A stretch of 64,000 nucleotides of DNA from Afipia sp. Root123D2 (GTDB lineage: Bacteria; Pseudomonadota; Alphaproteobacteria; Rhizobiales; Xanthobacteraceae), in assembly GCF_001425835.1 (NCBI RefSeq), contig NZ_LMDP01000001.1, positions 683,476-747,475 of the forward strand, written 5' to 3'. Below are positions 54,049-63,253 of this stretch, piece by piece. Below the pieces are notes generated by a model. That model did no database searches. It was not told the DNA's origin and saw nothing but the letters and a program-made list of their open reading frames with translations. The position numbers and the translations under genes were made by a program. Numbering within the stretch: position 1 is the first letter of the stretch; each line of letters opens with the position of its first letter.

Positions 54049-55352
54049 GATGCTCCGAACACCCGCTTGAAGATCGTGTCGACGTGCTTGAGATGATACC
54101 CGAGGTCGAACTGCTCCTCGATCTCCGCGTCGGTGAGATACTTTCTTACGTCGGCGTCCTTCTTCAGCAGCGTCTGGAAGTCGCCTTCGCCACGCCACAC
54201 CGGCATGGCGTTGCGCTGAACGAGCTTGTAGGCGTCCTCGCGCGACGCGCCCTTCTGGGTGAGCGCGATCAGCAGACGCTGCGAATGAACGAGGCCGCCG
54301 AGGCGGTCGAGGTTCTTCTGCATGTTCTGCGGATAGACCAGCAGCTTGTCGATCACACCGGCCAGACGGTTCAGCGCGAAGTCGAGCGTCACCGTGGCGT
54401 CCGGCGCCATCATGCGCTCGGCGGAGGAGTGGGAGATATCGCGCTCGTGCCACAGCACGACGTTTTCCATCGCCGGAGTGACGTAAGCACGCACCATGCG
54501 CGACAGGCCGGTGAGGTTCTCGGTCAGCACCGGATTGCGCTTGTGCGGCATCGCCGACGAGCCCTTCTGGCCTTCCGAGAAAAATTCCTCGGCCTCGAGC
54601 ACTTCGGTGCGCTGCATGTGGCGGATTTCGGTGGCGAGGCGCTCGACCGACGATGCGATGACGCCGAGGGTGGCGAAGAACATCGCGTGGCGGTCGCGCG
54701 GAATCACCTGCGTCGAGATCGGTTCGACTTCGAGGCCCATCGCCTTGGCGACGTGGGCTTCGACGCGCGGATCGATCTGCGCGAAGGTGCCGACGGCACC
54801 GGAGATGGCGCAGGTCGCGATTTCCTTGCGCGCGGCAACAAGGCGGGCGCGGGCGCGGGTGAATTCGGCATAGGCGTAGGCGAGCTTGAGGCCGAAAGTT
54901 ACCGGCTCGGCGTGGATGCCGTGCGAGCGGCCGATGGTCGGCGTCATCTTGTATTCGAAGGCGCGGCGCTTCAGCGCGTCCAGCACCTTGTCGATATCGG
55001 CGAGCAGGATATCGGCGGCGCGCGAAAGCTGCACGTTGAGGCAGGTGTCGAGCACGTCGGACGACGTCATGCCCTGATGGACGAAGCGCGCCTCGGGGCC
55101 GACGATTTCGGCAAGATGCGTCAGGAAGGCGATGACGTCGTGCTTGGTCTCGCGCTCGATCTCGTCGATGCGCTCGACATTGAAGGTGACCCCCTTGGCT
55201 TTGGCCCAGATGGTTTTCGCCGCTTCCTTCGGAATGACGCCGAGTTCCGCCAGCGCGTCGCTGGCGTGGGCCTCGATCTCGAACCAGATCTGGAACCGGG
55301 TCTGCGGCTCCCAGATGGACACCATTTCGGGGCGGGAATAGCGGGGGATCAT
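54045..55352 (-). CDS. purB: Adenylosuccinate lyase
   Basis: 435 residues. MIPRYSRPEMVSIWEPQTRF, signature SEGQKGSSAMPHKRNPVLTENLTG, and HGIHAEPVTFGLKLAYAY with the general-acid His region. Cleaves SAICAR and adenylosuccinate. Overlaps the downstream MOSC gene by GTGA. Fourth purine gene in the window (with purC, purSQ, purL), on the opposite strand. Confidence 0.97.
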   Translation of the reverse strand: MIPRYSRPEMVSIWEPQTRFQIWFEIEAHASDALAELGVIPKEAAKTIWAKAKGVTFNVERIDEIERETKHDVIAFLTHLAEIVGPEARFVHQGMTSSDVLDTCLNVQLSRAADILLADIDKVLDALKRRAFEYKMTPTIGRSHGIHAEPVTFGLKLAYAYAEFTRARARLVAARKEIATCAISGAVGTFAQIDPRVEAHVAKAMGLEVEPISTQVIPRDRHAMFFATLGVIASSVERLATEIRHMQRTEVLEAEEFFSEGQKGSSAMPHKRNPVLTENLTGLSRMVRAYVTPAMENVVLWHERDISHSSAERMMAPDATVTLDFALNRLAGVIDKLLVYPQNMQKNLDRLGGLVHSQRLLIALTQKGASREDAYKLVQRNAMPVWRGEGDFQTLLKKDADVRKYLTDAEIEEQFDLGYHLKHVDTIFKRVFGAS

Positions 55353-55385
55353 GGAATGCCTTTCATCGTGCTTACCGCTTTGGCT

Positions 55386-55490
55386 TCATCCTGAGGAGCG
55401 CGCAGCGCGTCTCGAATGGCCAAAGCGATTTCAGAACTTGCGCTCGTGGTTCGAGACGCCGGGCTTTGCCCGGCTCCTCACCACGAGGAA
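55386..55490. repeat. Intergenic repeat of the CATCCTGAGG type (degenerate)
   Basis: TCATCCTGAGGAGCGCGCAG at about 55387, CGCGTCTCGAATGGCC, then TGGTTCGAGACGCCGGGC and GCTCCTCACCACGAGG. Arms CCTGAGGAGC…GCTCCTCA and GTCTCGAA…TTCGAGAC can pair. It fills the purB–rpe gap (55353-55491). Confidence 0.6.
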
Positions 55491-55491
55491 A

Positions 55492-56193
55492 TCAAATCGC
55501 TTCACCGCGCGCCATGGCGGCGGCGTTGCGGATGGCGGAGATGTTTGCCTTGTAGCTTTCCAGCGTGCCGCCCTTGAACACGGCTGAACCGGCAACCAAT
55601 GCGTTCGCACCGGCCGCGGCGATTTCCGCGGCATTGTTCGCGGTCACGCCGCCGTCGACTTCGATATCGATCGGACGGCCCGCGCACATCGCGCGAACCT
55701 GTGAAATTTTCTCCAGGGCGGATGGAATGAACGACTGGCCGCCGAAGCCCGGATTGACCGACATCACCAGCACCAGATCGACCATGTCGATGACGTATTC
55801 GATGGCGCTCGCGGGCGTCGCCGGATTGAGCGAGACGCCGGCCTTCTTGCCGAGCGCGCGGATCGCCTGCAGCGACCGGTGCAGGTGCGGTCCCGCCTCG
55901 GCGTGAACCGTGATGTGGTCGCAGCCGGCCTTGGCGAAGGCTTCGAGATACGGATCGCAGGGCGCGATCATCAGGTGGGCGTCGAAGATCTTCTTCGAGT
56001 GCGGACGCATCGCCTTGATGACATCGGGCCCGTAGGAAATGTTCGGAACGAAATGGCCGTCCATCACGTCGAGGTGCAGCCAGTCGGCTCCGGCCTGATC
56101 GACCGCACGGACCTCCTCGCCGAGTTTGGCGAAATCGGACGCCAGAATCGACGGCGCGATGATCAGAGGGCGCGGTGCAAGCTGTTGAGACAT
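55492..56193 (-). CDS. rpe: Ribulose-phosphate 3-epimerase
   Basis: 233 residues from ATG 56193 ([20 protein letters not shown]); the frame continues upstream without support. TIM barrel with [56 protein letters not shown] and [15 protein letters not shown]. Interconverts ribulose 5-phosphate and xylulose 5-phosphate in the pentose phosphate/Calvin pathways. Confidence 0.96.
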   Translation of the reverse strand: MSQQLAPRPLIIAPSILASDFAKLGEEVRAVDQAGADWLHLDVMDGHFVPNISYGPDVIKAMRPHSKKIFDAHLMIAPCDPYLEAFAKAGCDHITVHAEAGPHLHRSLQAIRALGKKAGVSLNPATPASAIEYVIDMVDLVLVMSVNPGFGGQSFIPSALEKISQVRAMCAGRPIDIEVDGGVTANNAAEIAAAGANALVAGSAVFKGGTLESYKANISAIRNAAAMARGEAI

Positions 56194-56476
56194 CAGCGTT
56201 TCTTGCCTGTCTGCGAGGGCGGCCCGGAACGGTTTCGGGATCGGCCTTCGCCTAACACGGCGGCAGGCCGGGCGCAAAACCGGAAATCGGCTTTTGCGCA
56301 GGGAATATAGCGGTTTTGCCCGGCAGTTTCTGCCGTTTACGGCACGGTTTGCCGTCCGGGCGCCATGCGTACGGGCTCAAAACCCTTGTTTATGGGCATT
56401 TCCCATGCGGCACGGGATTTGCTCCGTCTTTCGTGGATGGGGGCCGTGCCTGCGCGGCGATCAAGGGAGTTGGGCC

Positions 56477-57031
56477 ATGTATTTTGCCATGGGAGCGATG
56501 GCCGGTGCGGCGGCATCCACTGCGCTGGATCTGCTGTCGTCGCTGGGCTCCAAGCTGTCGGGTTCGGCCTCGACCGGGGTCAAGTCCGGGTCGTCGTTCA
56601 AGGTCAACGGCCCGGAGTCGCTCAATCCGCTGTCCGCGTCCGGCGGCACCCCGAATCTGTCACCGGCGACGTTCAACGCGTTGCTCGCGGCGCAGGACGG
56701 CTCGCAGACCTTGGCGCGGCCAAGCCCGAGCGACAGCCTCAAGGATTTACTGTCGCTGATCGACGGCAATGGTGACGGCAAGATCAGCAAGGCGGAGTTC
56801 GAGGACAAGCTCGGCGCCGGCGGCACCAACGTCTCCGCGGCCGACGATATGTTCGCGAAGCTCGATGCCGACAGCGACGGCTCCGTGACGCTGAAGGAAA
56901 TGTCATCCGCGCTCCGCAATCACCGTGCGGCGAATGCGGCTCATTCCTACAATCTCGTCGAGCAACTGACCGAGATGCAGGCGAACGGGCTGTCGACCGC
57001 CGCCAAGCGGGCGGTGTCGCTGAACGTCTGA
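56477..57031 (+). CDS. EF-hand calcium-binding protein
   Basis: 184 residues from ATG 56477 (AAGGGAG upstream). N-terminus MYFAMGAMAGAAASTALDLL is hydrophobic; a Ser/Gly-rich linker follows; two EF-hands: DGNGDGKISKAEFE at about residues 95-108 and DADSDGSVTLKEM at about 131-143. The loops keep Ca-ligand positions 1, 3, 5 and 12 in the first hand; position 12 of the second is Glu. Likely a small calcium sensor or buffer, membrane-anchored or exported; the upstream frame to 56294 is not needed. Confidence 0.85.
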   Translation: MYFAMGAMAGAAASTALDLLSSLGSKLSGSASTGVKSGSSFKVNGPESLNPLSASGGTPNLSPATFNALLAAQDGSQTLARPSPSDSLKDLLSLIDGNGDGKISKAEFEDKLGAGGTNVSAADDMFAKLDADSDGSVTLKEMSSALRNHRAANAAHSYNLVEQLTEMQANGLSTAAKRAVSLNV

Positions 57032-57152
57032 TTTTGCGGGTAACGCCGTCCGCATCGCCTCCGTAGCACTACGCAACGCAGGCCTATCTTCACTCCGCGC
57101 TAACGACGCTCCGAAGTAATCGCAGCCACGCAAATGTCGTGGAGGCTGCGTA

Positions 57153-58325
57153 ATGGTGAGAGTGTTTGTCTGTGTCTGCCTGACAATGATCGGGCTGCGC
57201 GCCACGATGGCGGAAGACGAGTTCGTCGCCTCGGTGCATCTTCGCGGCGGCTTCGATACCAATCCGCAGTTTTTGCCGGGCCCGAACTCCGGCCGCACCG
57301 CTTTCATCGGCACCGACGCCGCGCTGGCGGCAGGCACAAAACAGGACGGTTACAGCTACGGCGTCGTCGCCGAAGCCGGCACCACGCAGTATTCAAATTC
57401 CGATGTCGTCCCATCCATGTCGGGCAAGGTGGTGTTGCGCGGATTGCTCGGCGATGACAACGCCAACGTCTCTTCAACCACGACCATCGGCGACACCAAC
57501 AGCTACAATCTGCGCTCGTCGGATCTGATCCAGACATCCAAGGGCGAAGTCCGCGTCGGCTCGTTCAAGCTGTTTGCCTCAGCCGAGGGGGCGCGGTCGT
57601 CGCTCAACCAGACCAACGTCATCTTTCAGGATTTCCTGCCGAACCCGCAGCAATATCTGCGCGGAACGGTGATCCCTGGCGTCAGTTTCGTGAAAGACAA
57701 GTTCGAGATCGGGGCCTCGGTCAATCTGTCGGTGCGGCGCTATCTCGAGGAGTTCGACGATTTCGGCTACCGGCGCGACAACGAGCGTGTGCAGCCGTTT
57801 CTGTTCGCGAAATATGGCTCGGCGGATTTCTCCGCGTTCGGCGCGATCTCGTATCTGCGCGGCACGTGGCACGATGTCGATTTCACCAATGTCCGCGAAG
57901 TTCTGTTCGATACCAACCTGACCTGGCGCATCGCGCCTTTCACGATCGATCTTAAAGCTGCCCGCAGCGCCGGAGAGACGACGTTTCCGATTTCGCCGAT
58001 CACGATCGATACAATCTATTCCGGCAAGGTCGCGTGGCAGGTCGACCCGAAATGGACGCTGACGGCTGCAGCCGGATACGCAATCACCAAGTATCTCGAC
58101 TCGCCGTTCAAGGCGCAGACCGCGACCTATGGCGTCGGCCTGTCGCACGATCTCGGCAACGGTTATGCGCTGGGGCTCGATCTGACTCGGGCGCAGGGCA
58201 CCCTGATCTCCGGCGACAAGGCCGATGGGACAATCATCAGTTCGTCGATCACCAAGAAGTTTTCACCGTTCGCGAAAGACGAGACGGACAGCAGGGCGAT
58301 GCCGGTATTGGCGAGTAAGGGATAG
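57153..58325 (+). CDS. Outer-membrane beta-barrel protein
   Basis: 390 residues, GGAGGC before ATG 57153. Signal peptide VRVFVCVCLTMIGLRATMA, then EDEFVASVHLRGGFDTNPQF. Alternating hydrophobic/polar strands with aromatic ends run throughout, for example YSYGVVAEAGTTQYSNSD, FEIGASVNLSVRRYLEEFDD, FSAFGAISYLRGTWHDVDF and ATYGVGLSHDLGNGYALGLD. The C-terminus lacks a final Phe. Probably an outer-membrane barrel of the OMP_b-brl_2/BBP2 kind; role unknown. Confidence 0.8.
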   Translation: MVRVFVCVCLTMIGLRATMAEDEFVASVHLRGGFDTNPQFLPGPNSGRTAFIGTDAALAAGTKQDGYSYGVVAEAGTTQYSNSDVVPSMSGKVVLRGLLGDDNANVSSTTTIGDTNSYNLRSSDLIQTSKGEVRVGSFKLFASAEGARSSLNQTNVIFQDFLPNPQQYLRGTVIPGVSFVKDKFEIGASVNLSVRRYLEEFDDFGYRRDNERVQPFLFAKYGSADFSAFGAISYLRGTWHDVDFTNVREVLFDTNLTWRIAPFTIDLKAARSAGETTFPISPITIDTIYSGKVAWQVDPKWTLTAAAGYAITKYLDSPFKAQTATYGVGLSHDLGNGYALGLDLTRAQGTLISGDKADGTIISSSITKKFSPFAKDETDSRAMPVLASKG

Positions 58326-58377
58326 TGCGGACGGGAGTGGAGGGGAGACTCCCGTCCGCGGCCATCAGTGGTTCGGG

Positions 58378-58635
58378 TTAGTGGCAGCCGCAGCCGCCAC
58401 CGCCGAGCAGTCCGCCCAGCGCACCGCCGCGCCCGAGCAGGACACCGAGCACGCCGCGCTTGCCGGTGGTGAGGCCGGCATTGACCACGAGAGCGCCCTT
58501 GCCGTTGAGCAGGCCAACCACGCCGCCCTTACCGGTGAGGACGTTCGCTCCCAGGTTCAGGCGGTTGCCTTTGGCAAACGCCGGAGCGCCGGCGAGCGCG
58601 GTTGCGAGGACAGCCAGACACAAGACTTTCTTCAT
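58378..58635 (-). CDS. Small glycine-rich secreted protein ending in CGCH
   Basis: 85 residues, GAAAAAGCGTC upstream. Signal peptide MKKVLCLAVLATALAGAPAFA, then KGNRLNLGANVLTGKGGVVG, LLNGKGALVVNAGLTTGKRG and a run of Gly/Leu (GRGGALGGLLGGGG) ending CGCH. The repeated (V/L)xGKG(G/A)(V/L) pattern suggests a surface or aggregating peptide; CGCH could bind metal. No family recognised. Confidence 0.65.
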   Translation of the reverse strand: MKKVLCLAVLATALAGAPAFAKGNRLNLGANVLTGKGGVVGLLNGKGALVVNAGLTTGKRGVLGVLLGRGGALGGLLGGGGCGCH

Positions 58636-58815
58636 GACGCTTTTTCCACTGTTGTGTGCGTGGGGTTACGCACGACGCGGAGAATGATCGCGAAAATCGA
58701 TCCGGCAATCGAAATGCGAAGCTAACCTTAAACGGCCGGGGTTTCTCGCAATTTGATGCAGCAGGATACGCGTCGGCCTACGTGCTTTTGCGTATCGCCG
58801 CAGCAGAGAAAAAAT

Positions 58816-59814
58816 TCACTCGGCGAATTTGGCTTTCCACGACGGCAATGCGCCTGCGAACGGCAAGGGACGCGCCTCATAAACGCCGCGCGCAACGGCA
58901 CGCGCCAGTACGTTGGCCGCAACCATGCCGAGTTCAGTCAGGCCGTAGAGCGGATCGACGGATTTTTCGCAGGTCGCGGCCGCGAACACGACGTCGCCGT
59001 CGAGCGGTGCGTGAACCGGATAAATCGCGCGCGCGAATCCGGTTTGCGCGATCATAGCCAGTCGCTTTGCCTGCGGCTTGGTGAGGATCGCATCTGTGAC
59101 GACAACTGCAAGCGTGGTGTTTTCGATTGCAGTGGCCGCAGTGCCGCCTTTCAGGCGTGCGGCGAGCATGTCTTTCGTAAACTCCGCCGGCAGGCCGCGC
59201 CCGCCGAACTCCTTGTTCTGCTCGAACGGAGCAGCCCAGAACCAGGGACCATCGCCAACCGTCACGCTGCCGACGGCATTGACCGCGGCCAGTGCTGCGA
59301 CGCGAATGCCGCTCTCCATCTGCGCCGATGCTGAACCAAGACCACCCTTGAGATTCGCCGTGGTCGCGCCAAGACCGGCACCAATGCTGCCAAGCGCGAA
59401 TGTCTCGCTCGCCGCGGCCGCGGCGGTATGACCGAGATCGCGAAACGGCGCGAAGCGGCCCCACTTCTTGTTGCCGCCGTTGAGCAGGTCGAACAGAATC
59501 GCGCCGGGAACGATCGGGATGACGGCATCGCCGATGGTAAAGCCACGTCCGTGCTCGGCGAGCCACGCCTGCACGCCATCGCCGGCATCGAGGCCGAAAG
59601 CCGAACCGCCGGAGAGCGTGATGGCATCCACCGTCTCGACCGTGTTGACCAGATCGAGCAATGCGCCTTCGCGGATTCCCGGTCCGCCGCCGCGCACGTC
59701 CATTGCCGCGACAGCCGGGCGGTCGAACACCACTGCGGTGACACCGGAGGCGACTGCGGCATCGTCGGCGTGACCGACACGAACGCCAGCGATATCGGTG
59801 AGAAGATTCTTCAT
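58816..59814 (-). CDS. P1-family (DmpA-like) N-terminal nucleophile peptidase
   Basis: 332 residues from ATG 59814 (AGAGGT upstream). ITLSGGSAFGLDAGDGVQAWL, FALGSIGAGLGATTANLKGGLGSAS and TDAILTKPQAKRLAMIAQTGFARAI match the DmpA/L-aminopeptidase family, which self-cleaves before a Ser/Thr (candidate in the GLGSAS region). Hydrolyses N-terminal residues or beta-peptides. No signal peptide, cytosolic. Divergent from ccdA, 192 bp apart. Confidence 0.9.
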   Translation of the reverse strand: MKNLLTDIAGVRVGHADDAAVASGVTAVVFDRPAVAAMDVRGGGPGIREGALLDLVNTVETVDAITLSGGSAFGLDAGDGVQAWLAEHGRGFTIGDAVIPIVPGAILFDLLNGGNKKWGRFAPFRDLGHTAAAAASETFALGSIGAGLGATTANLKGGLGSASAQMESGIRVAALAAVNAVGSVTVGDGPWFWAAPFEQNKEFGGRGLPAEFTKDMLAARLKGGTAATAIENTTLAVVVTDAILTKPQAKRLAMIAQTGFARAIYPVHAPLDGDVVFAAATCEKSVDPLYGLTELGMVAANVLARAVARGVYEARPLPFAGALPSWKAKFAE

Positions 59815-60006
59815 GCAAATACCTCTACATCGATAATTGCACAGGCGCGTACCGCGCAAAAGCGGGATAAAGCGTAACAACGAGCAGCAGGCGCGCTTCA
59901 TCTTCAATGATCGGCGCGTGAAACTCGCGATCACGATGAGTTCAAATACAAGTCAACACGTGCCGCAGCCCTTGCTTTCCGGTGCCGGGGCAGGGCATCT
60001 GGCGTC

Positions 60007-60741
60007 ATGATTGAGACTGTTTCGATCCCCGCCGCGCTCATCGCAGGCCTTGTCAGCTTTTTGTCGCCCTGCGTGCTGCCGCTGGTACCCGCCTATCTCG
60101 TCTATCTGACCGGTGCGACGATCGAGCGCGTCGCCAACGACGAGGCTCCGTCCGTGTCGCGCCGCGCCGTGATGCTGTCGGCGCTGATGTTCGTGTTCGG
60201 CTTTTCAACGGTGTTCGTCGCACTCGGCGCCAGTGCCAGCCTGATTGGCGGACTGATCCGCGCATGGTCGGCGGAACTGTCGATCGTCGCAGGTATCGTC
60301 ATCATCGTCATGGGGCTGCATTTCCTCGGCCTGACCCGCATCGGCTTCCTGATGCGGGAAGGGCGGCTGCCGATCCCGAAGCCGGTCGGCATGTGGGGCG
60401 CCTACGTGATGGGACTGGCATTCGCGTTCGGGTGGACGCCATGCATCGGGCCGATTCTGGCGGCGATCCTGTCGGTCGCAGCCTCCGAGGCAACCGTAGC
60501 GAAAGGCGCCGGCCTGCTGGCAGTTTATTCCGCCGGGCTCGGGATTCCGTTTTTGATTGCCGCCTTCATGATCGAGCGGTTCTCGTCCGTTTTCAGCCGC
60601 ATGAAACGGCATCTCGCGACCATCGAGCGCGCGATGGGTGTCCTGATGATTCTGGTCGGCATTGGCTTTCTGACCGGAATGGTCTCGACGTTCAGCATCT
60701 GGTTGCTGGAGACATTCCCCGCGCTGCAGAATTTCGGCTGA
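60007..60741 (+). CDS. ccdA: Cytochrome c biogenesis protein CcdA
   Basis: 244 residues, six membrane segments. Redox cysteines in LVSFLSPCVLPLVPAYLVYL and FGWTPCIGPILAAILSV. CcdA passes electrons from cytosolic thioredoxin to periplasmic thiol proteins for cytochrome c maturation. No ccm partners nearby. Confidence 0.95.
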   Translation: MIETVSIPAALIAGLVSFLSPCVLPLVPAYLVYLTGATIERVANDEAPSVSRRAVMLSALMFVFGFSTVFVALGASASLIGGLIRAWSAELSIVAGIVIIVMGLHFLGLTRIGFLMREGRLPIPKPVGMWGAYVMGLAFAFGWTPCIGPILAAILSVAASEATVAKGAGLLAVYSAGLGIPFLIAAFMIERFSSVFSRMKRHLATIERAMGVLMILVGIGFLTGMVSTFSIWLLETFPALQNFG

Positions 60742-60762
60742 GGAGATTACCGTAATCCCGTC

Positions 60763-60843
60763 ATGCCCGGCTTTATGCCGGGAATCTCGCTTAGGGGAGC
60801 ACCGTGCTCCCTGAATCGAAATGGCCGGGACAAGCCCGGCCAT
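60763..60843. repeat. Two REP-like units between ccdA and livK
   Basis: ATGCCCGGC-TTTAT-GCCGGGAAT at about 60763-60785 and ATGGCCGGG-ACAAG-CCCGGCCAT at 60821-60843, with GGGGAGCACCGTGCTCCC (about 60794-60811) between as a third hairpin. They separate convergent genes. Confidence 0.75.
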
Positions 60844-60890
60844 GACGACTGTTGTTAATCTGGTGCACCCTCAGATCGAGGATGACGAAG

Positions 60891-62012
60891 TTACGAGCCC
60901 TTGCCGGGATTGATCTCGGCGTAGTTGCCCTTGGCGTCCCACTTATAGACGACGTAGTCGATCTGCTTGATGTCGCCCTTGGCATCGAACGACAGGTTGC
61001 CGAGAACCGTGTCCCACGAGCCGTCCTTGATCGCGGCGATGACCTTCTTCGGATCAGTGGACTTCACCTTGGCGGCAGCCTGCGACCAGATCTGGAAGGC
61101 GGCATAGGTGTAGAGCGTGTAGCCTTCCGGATCGATGCCCTTGGCCTTGAACTTCTCGACGATGGCTTTCGCAGTCGGCTTGTTGCGCGGATCGGGGCCG
61201 AAGGTGAACAGCGTGCCTTCCGCGGCCGGGCCGGTGATCGAAGCGAATTCCTTGGCGTTCATGGCGTCGCCGGCCATCAGAACGGTCTTGAGGCCCTGGT
61301 CGCGCATCTGGCGCAGGATCAGTCCGGCTTCCTGATGGTAGCCGCCGACATAGACGAGATCGATGTTCTCGCGCTTCAGGCGCGAGACGATCGAGTTAAA
61401 GTCCTTGTCGCCCTTGTTGTAGGATTCGAACAGCTTCTCCTTGAAGCCAGCGGCGTTCAGAGCCTTCTTGGTTTCGTCGGCAAGACCCTTTCCGTAAGTC
61501 GTCTTGTCGTTGAGGATCGCGACGTTCTTGTCCTTGAAGGTCTTCAGGATGTATTGCGCGGCGACCACGCCCTGCTGATCGTCACGGCCGCAGATGCGCA
61601 GCACGTTCCACAGCTTGCGTTCGGTGAAGACCGGGTTGGTCGATGCCGGAGTGATCTGGAGAATATTGTTTTCGGCGTAAGATTCCGACGCGGGGATCGA
61701 GGACGACGAGCAGAAATGTCCGGCGACGAACGGCACATGCGCGCCGGCGAGCTTTTCGGCGACCGAGCGGGCCTGCTTCGGATCGCAGGCATCGTCGCCA
61801 ACCTGCAGGGCGAGCTTCTTGCCGAGCACGCCGCCGGCCGCGTTGAGATCGGCCACCGCGAGTTCCGCGCCATTTTTCATCTGGATGCCGAAAGCCGATT
61901 CTCCGCCCGTCATCGGTCCCGCAACGGCGACGGGGATGTCCTGGGCGAATGCAGCAGTCGACAAGGCAAGGGATGCGCCGAGCGCCAGGCCGATGATGTG
62001 ACTCTTTCTCAT
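60891..62012 (-). CDS. livK: Branched-chain amino-acid ABC transporter substrate-binding protein
   Basis: 373 residues from ATG 62012 (AGGAACACC upstream). Signal peptide (IIGLALGASLALSTAAFAQD). GPMTGGESAFGIQMKNGAEL, VQVGDDACDPKQARSVAEKL, VPFVAGHFCSSSSIPASESY (SSS substrate-binding loop) and FKAKGIDPEGYTLYTYAAFQIW match the LIV-binding family. Periplasmic; 120 bp downstream of the small membrane gene, last visible gene of the liv operon. Confidence 0.94.
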   Translation of the reverse strand: MRKSHIIGLALGASLALSTAAFAQDIPVAVAGPMTGGESAFGIQMKNGAELAVADLNAAGGVLGKKLALQVGDDACDPKQARSVAEKLAGAHVPFVAGHFCSSSSIPASESYAENNILQITPASTNPVFTERKLWNVLRICGRDDQQGVVAAQYILKTFKDKNVAILNDKTTYGKGLADETKKALNAAGFKEKLFESYNKGDKDFNSIVSRLKRENIDLVYVGGYHQEAGLILRQMRDQGLKTVLMAGDAMNAKEFASITGPAAEGTLFTFGPDPRNKPTAKAIVEKFKAKGIDPEGYTLYTYAAFQIWSQAAAKVKSTDPKKVIAAIKDGSWDTVLGNLSFDAKGDIKQIDYVVYKWDAKGNYAEINPGKGS

Positions 62013-62132
62013 AAGGTGTTCCTCACGCTGATCCGGAATTGTCAGATATTGCCCGGCGGCCGGAAAGGTGCCGGGACGGAGCTAGCCCGACGCATTGTCG
62101 GCTGATTTGGCGCCGGTGTCATGGGCATTTTT

Positions 62133-62504
62133 TTAGCCTCGTGACGGCCGCGCTGGCACATCTTGCCGCAGCCGCCACCCCAGCGGGCCGTGCGGCTGAT
62201 AGAGCCAGTAATATTGCCTGACCATCTGGAGCGCGCGGGTGCGCTGGAACGACAGGCATGACATCACGATCAGAACGATTGTCTCGATGACAAACGTTTG
62301 CGGTGCGAGAAGCGTTTCATCGAACAATGCGAAATGGATAAAGCGCACTGCCATCCCCATCGGGATCATGGCGATGACCGCGATCCAGATGCTGCGCCAG
62401 GTCAGCGCGATGGCGCGACCAGTCAGGATCGCGCAGCCGCCGCCGAGGACCAGCGTGATCAGCGCCACCTGAATGATGGATTCGTTTGAGTAGTATGCGC
62501 CCAT
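62133..62504 (-). CDS. Small membrane protein of liv loci (DUF6867-like)
   Basis: 123 residues. Three hydrophobic segments (IIQVALITLVLGGGCAILTG, IWIAVIAMIPMGMAVRFI, FVIETIVLIVMSCLSF) then a basic tail WLYQPHGPLGWRLRQDVPAR. Its ATG overlaps the livF stop by one base (TGATG), so it is coupled to the transporter genes. Recognised only as the small protein frequently found in alphaproteobacterial liv operons; role unknown. Confidence 0.8.
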   Translation of the reverse strand: MGAYYSNESIIQVALITLVLGGGCAILTGRAIALTWRSIWIAVIAMIPMGMAVRFIHFALFDETLLAPQTFVIETIVLIVMSCLSFQRTRALQMVRQYYWLYQPHGPLGWRLRQDVPARPSRG

Positions 62505-63253
62505 CAGTGCCGTCCGCCTTCGAGATAGGCCGCGCGGATTTCGGGCCGTTCCAGCAGTTCCGTTCCGGTGCCGCTCAGCGTGATCAGGCCGTTGACCATG
62601 ACGTAGCCGCGGTGGGCGAGCTTGAGCGCATGGTTCGCGTTCTGCTCGACGATCAGGACGGTCAGCCCGTCCTTGCGGTTGAGCGTGCGGATCGCGTCGA
62701 AGATCTGCCGTGTGATCAGTGGAGCAAGGCCGAGCGAGGGCTCGTCCAGCATCAGAAGGCGGGGACGGCTCATCAACGCGCGGCCGATCGCCAGCATTTG
62801 CTGTTCACCGCCGGATAATGTGCCGCCGCGCTGGGTCATGCGCTCCTTGAGGCGTGGAAACAGGGTGAGGACGCGATCGAGATCGGCACTGCGCTCGCTC
62901 TCGCTGCTGCCGCCGTTGGCGGCGTCCGCGCCCATCCGCAGATTCTCGGCGACGCTCATGCGCGGAAAAATTCGCCGGCCTTCCGGCGATTGCGCAATCC
63001 GCATCCGCGCGATGTGATGGGTCGGAAGCTGCGTGATGTCCTGGCCGTCGAACTCGATCCGGCCGGCCGCCGCGCGCGGCCTGCCGAACACCGACATCAT
63101 CAACGTCGATTTGCCGGCGCCGTTGGCGCCGATCAGCGCCACGATCTCGCCCGGCGCGATCTCGATATCGACGCCCTTGAGCGCTTCGATATTGCCATAG
63201 GCCGCGTGCAGTCCGCGAACGGCAAGGAGGGGTGTCGCGGCGGCCGCGCTCAT
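62504..63253 (-). CDS. livF: Branched-chain amino-acid ABC transporter ATPase LivF
   Basis: 249 residues from ATG 63253. Walker A LIGANGAGKST, signature LSGGEQQMLAIGRAL, Walker B LLMLDEPSLGLAP, C-terminus YVMVNGLITLSGTG. It overlaps the livG stop by ATGA. Powers uptake with LivG, LivHM and LivK. Confidence 0.95.
   Translation of the reverse strand: MSAAAATPLLAVRGLHAAYGNIEALKGVDIEIAPGEIVALIGANGAGKSTLMMSVFGRPRAAAGRIEFDGQDITQLPTHHIARMRIAQSPEGRRIFPRMSVAENLRMGADAANGGSSESERSADLDRVLTLFPRLKERMTQRGGTLSGGEQQMLAIGRALMSRPRLLMLDEPSLGLAPLITRQIFDAIRTLNRKDGLTVLIVEQNANHALKLAHRGYVMVNGLITLSGTGTELLERPEIRAAYLEGGRH

Noticed and set aside
53500-54453. 317-residue version of the MOSC gene
   Set aside because: The first 135 residues are antisense-type sequence over purB; the GTGA overlap start at 54048 fits the family.
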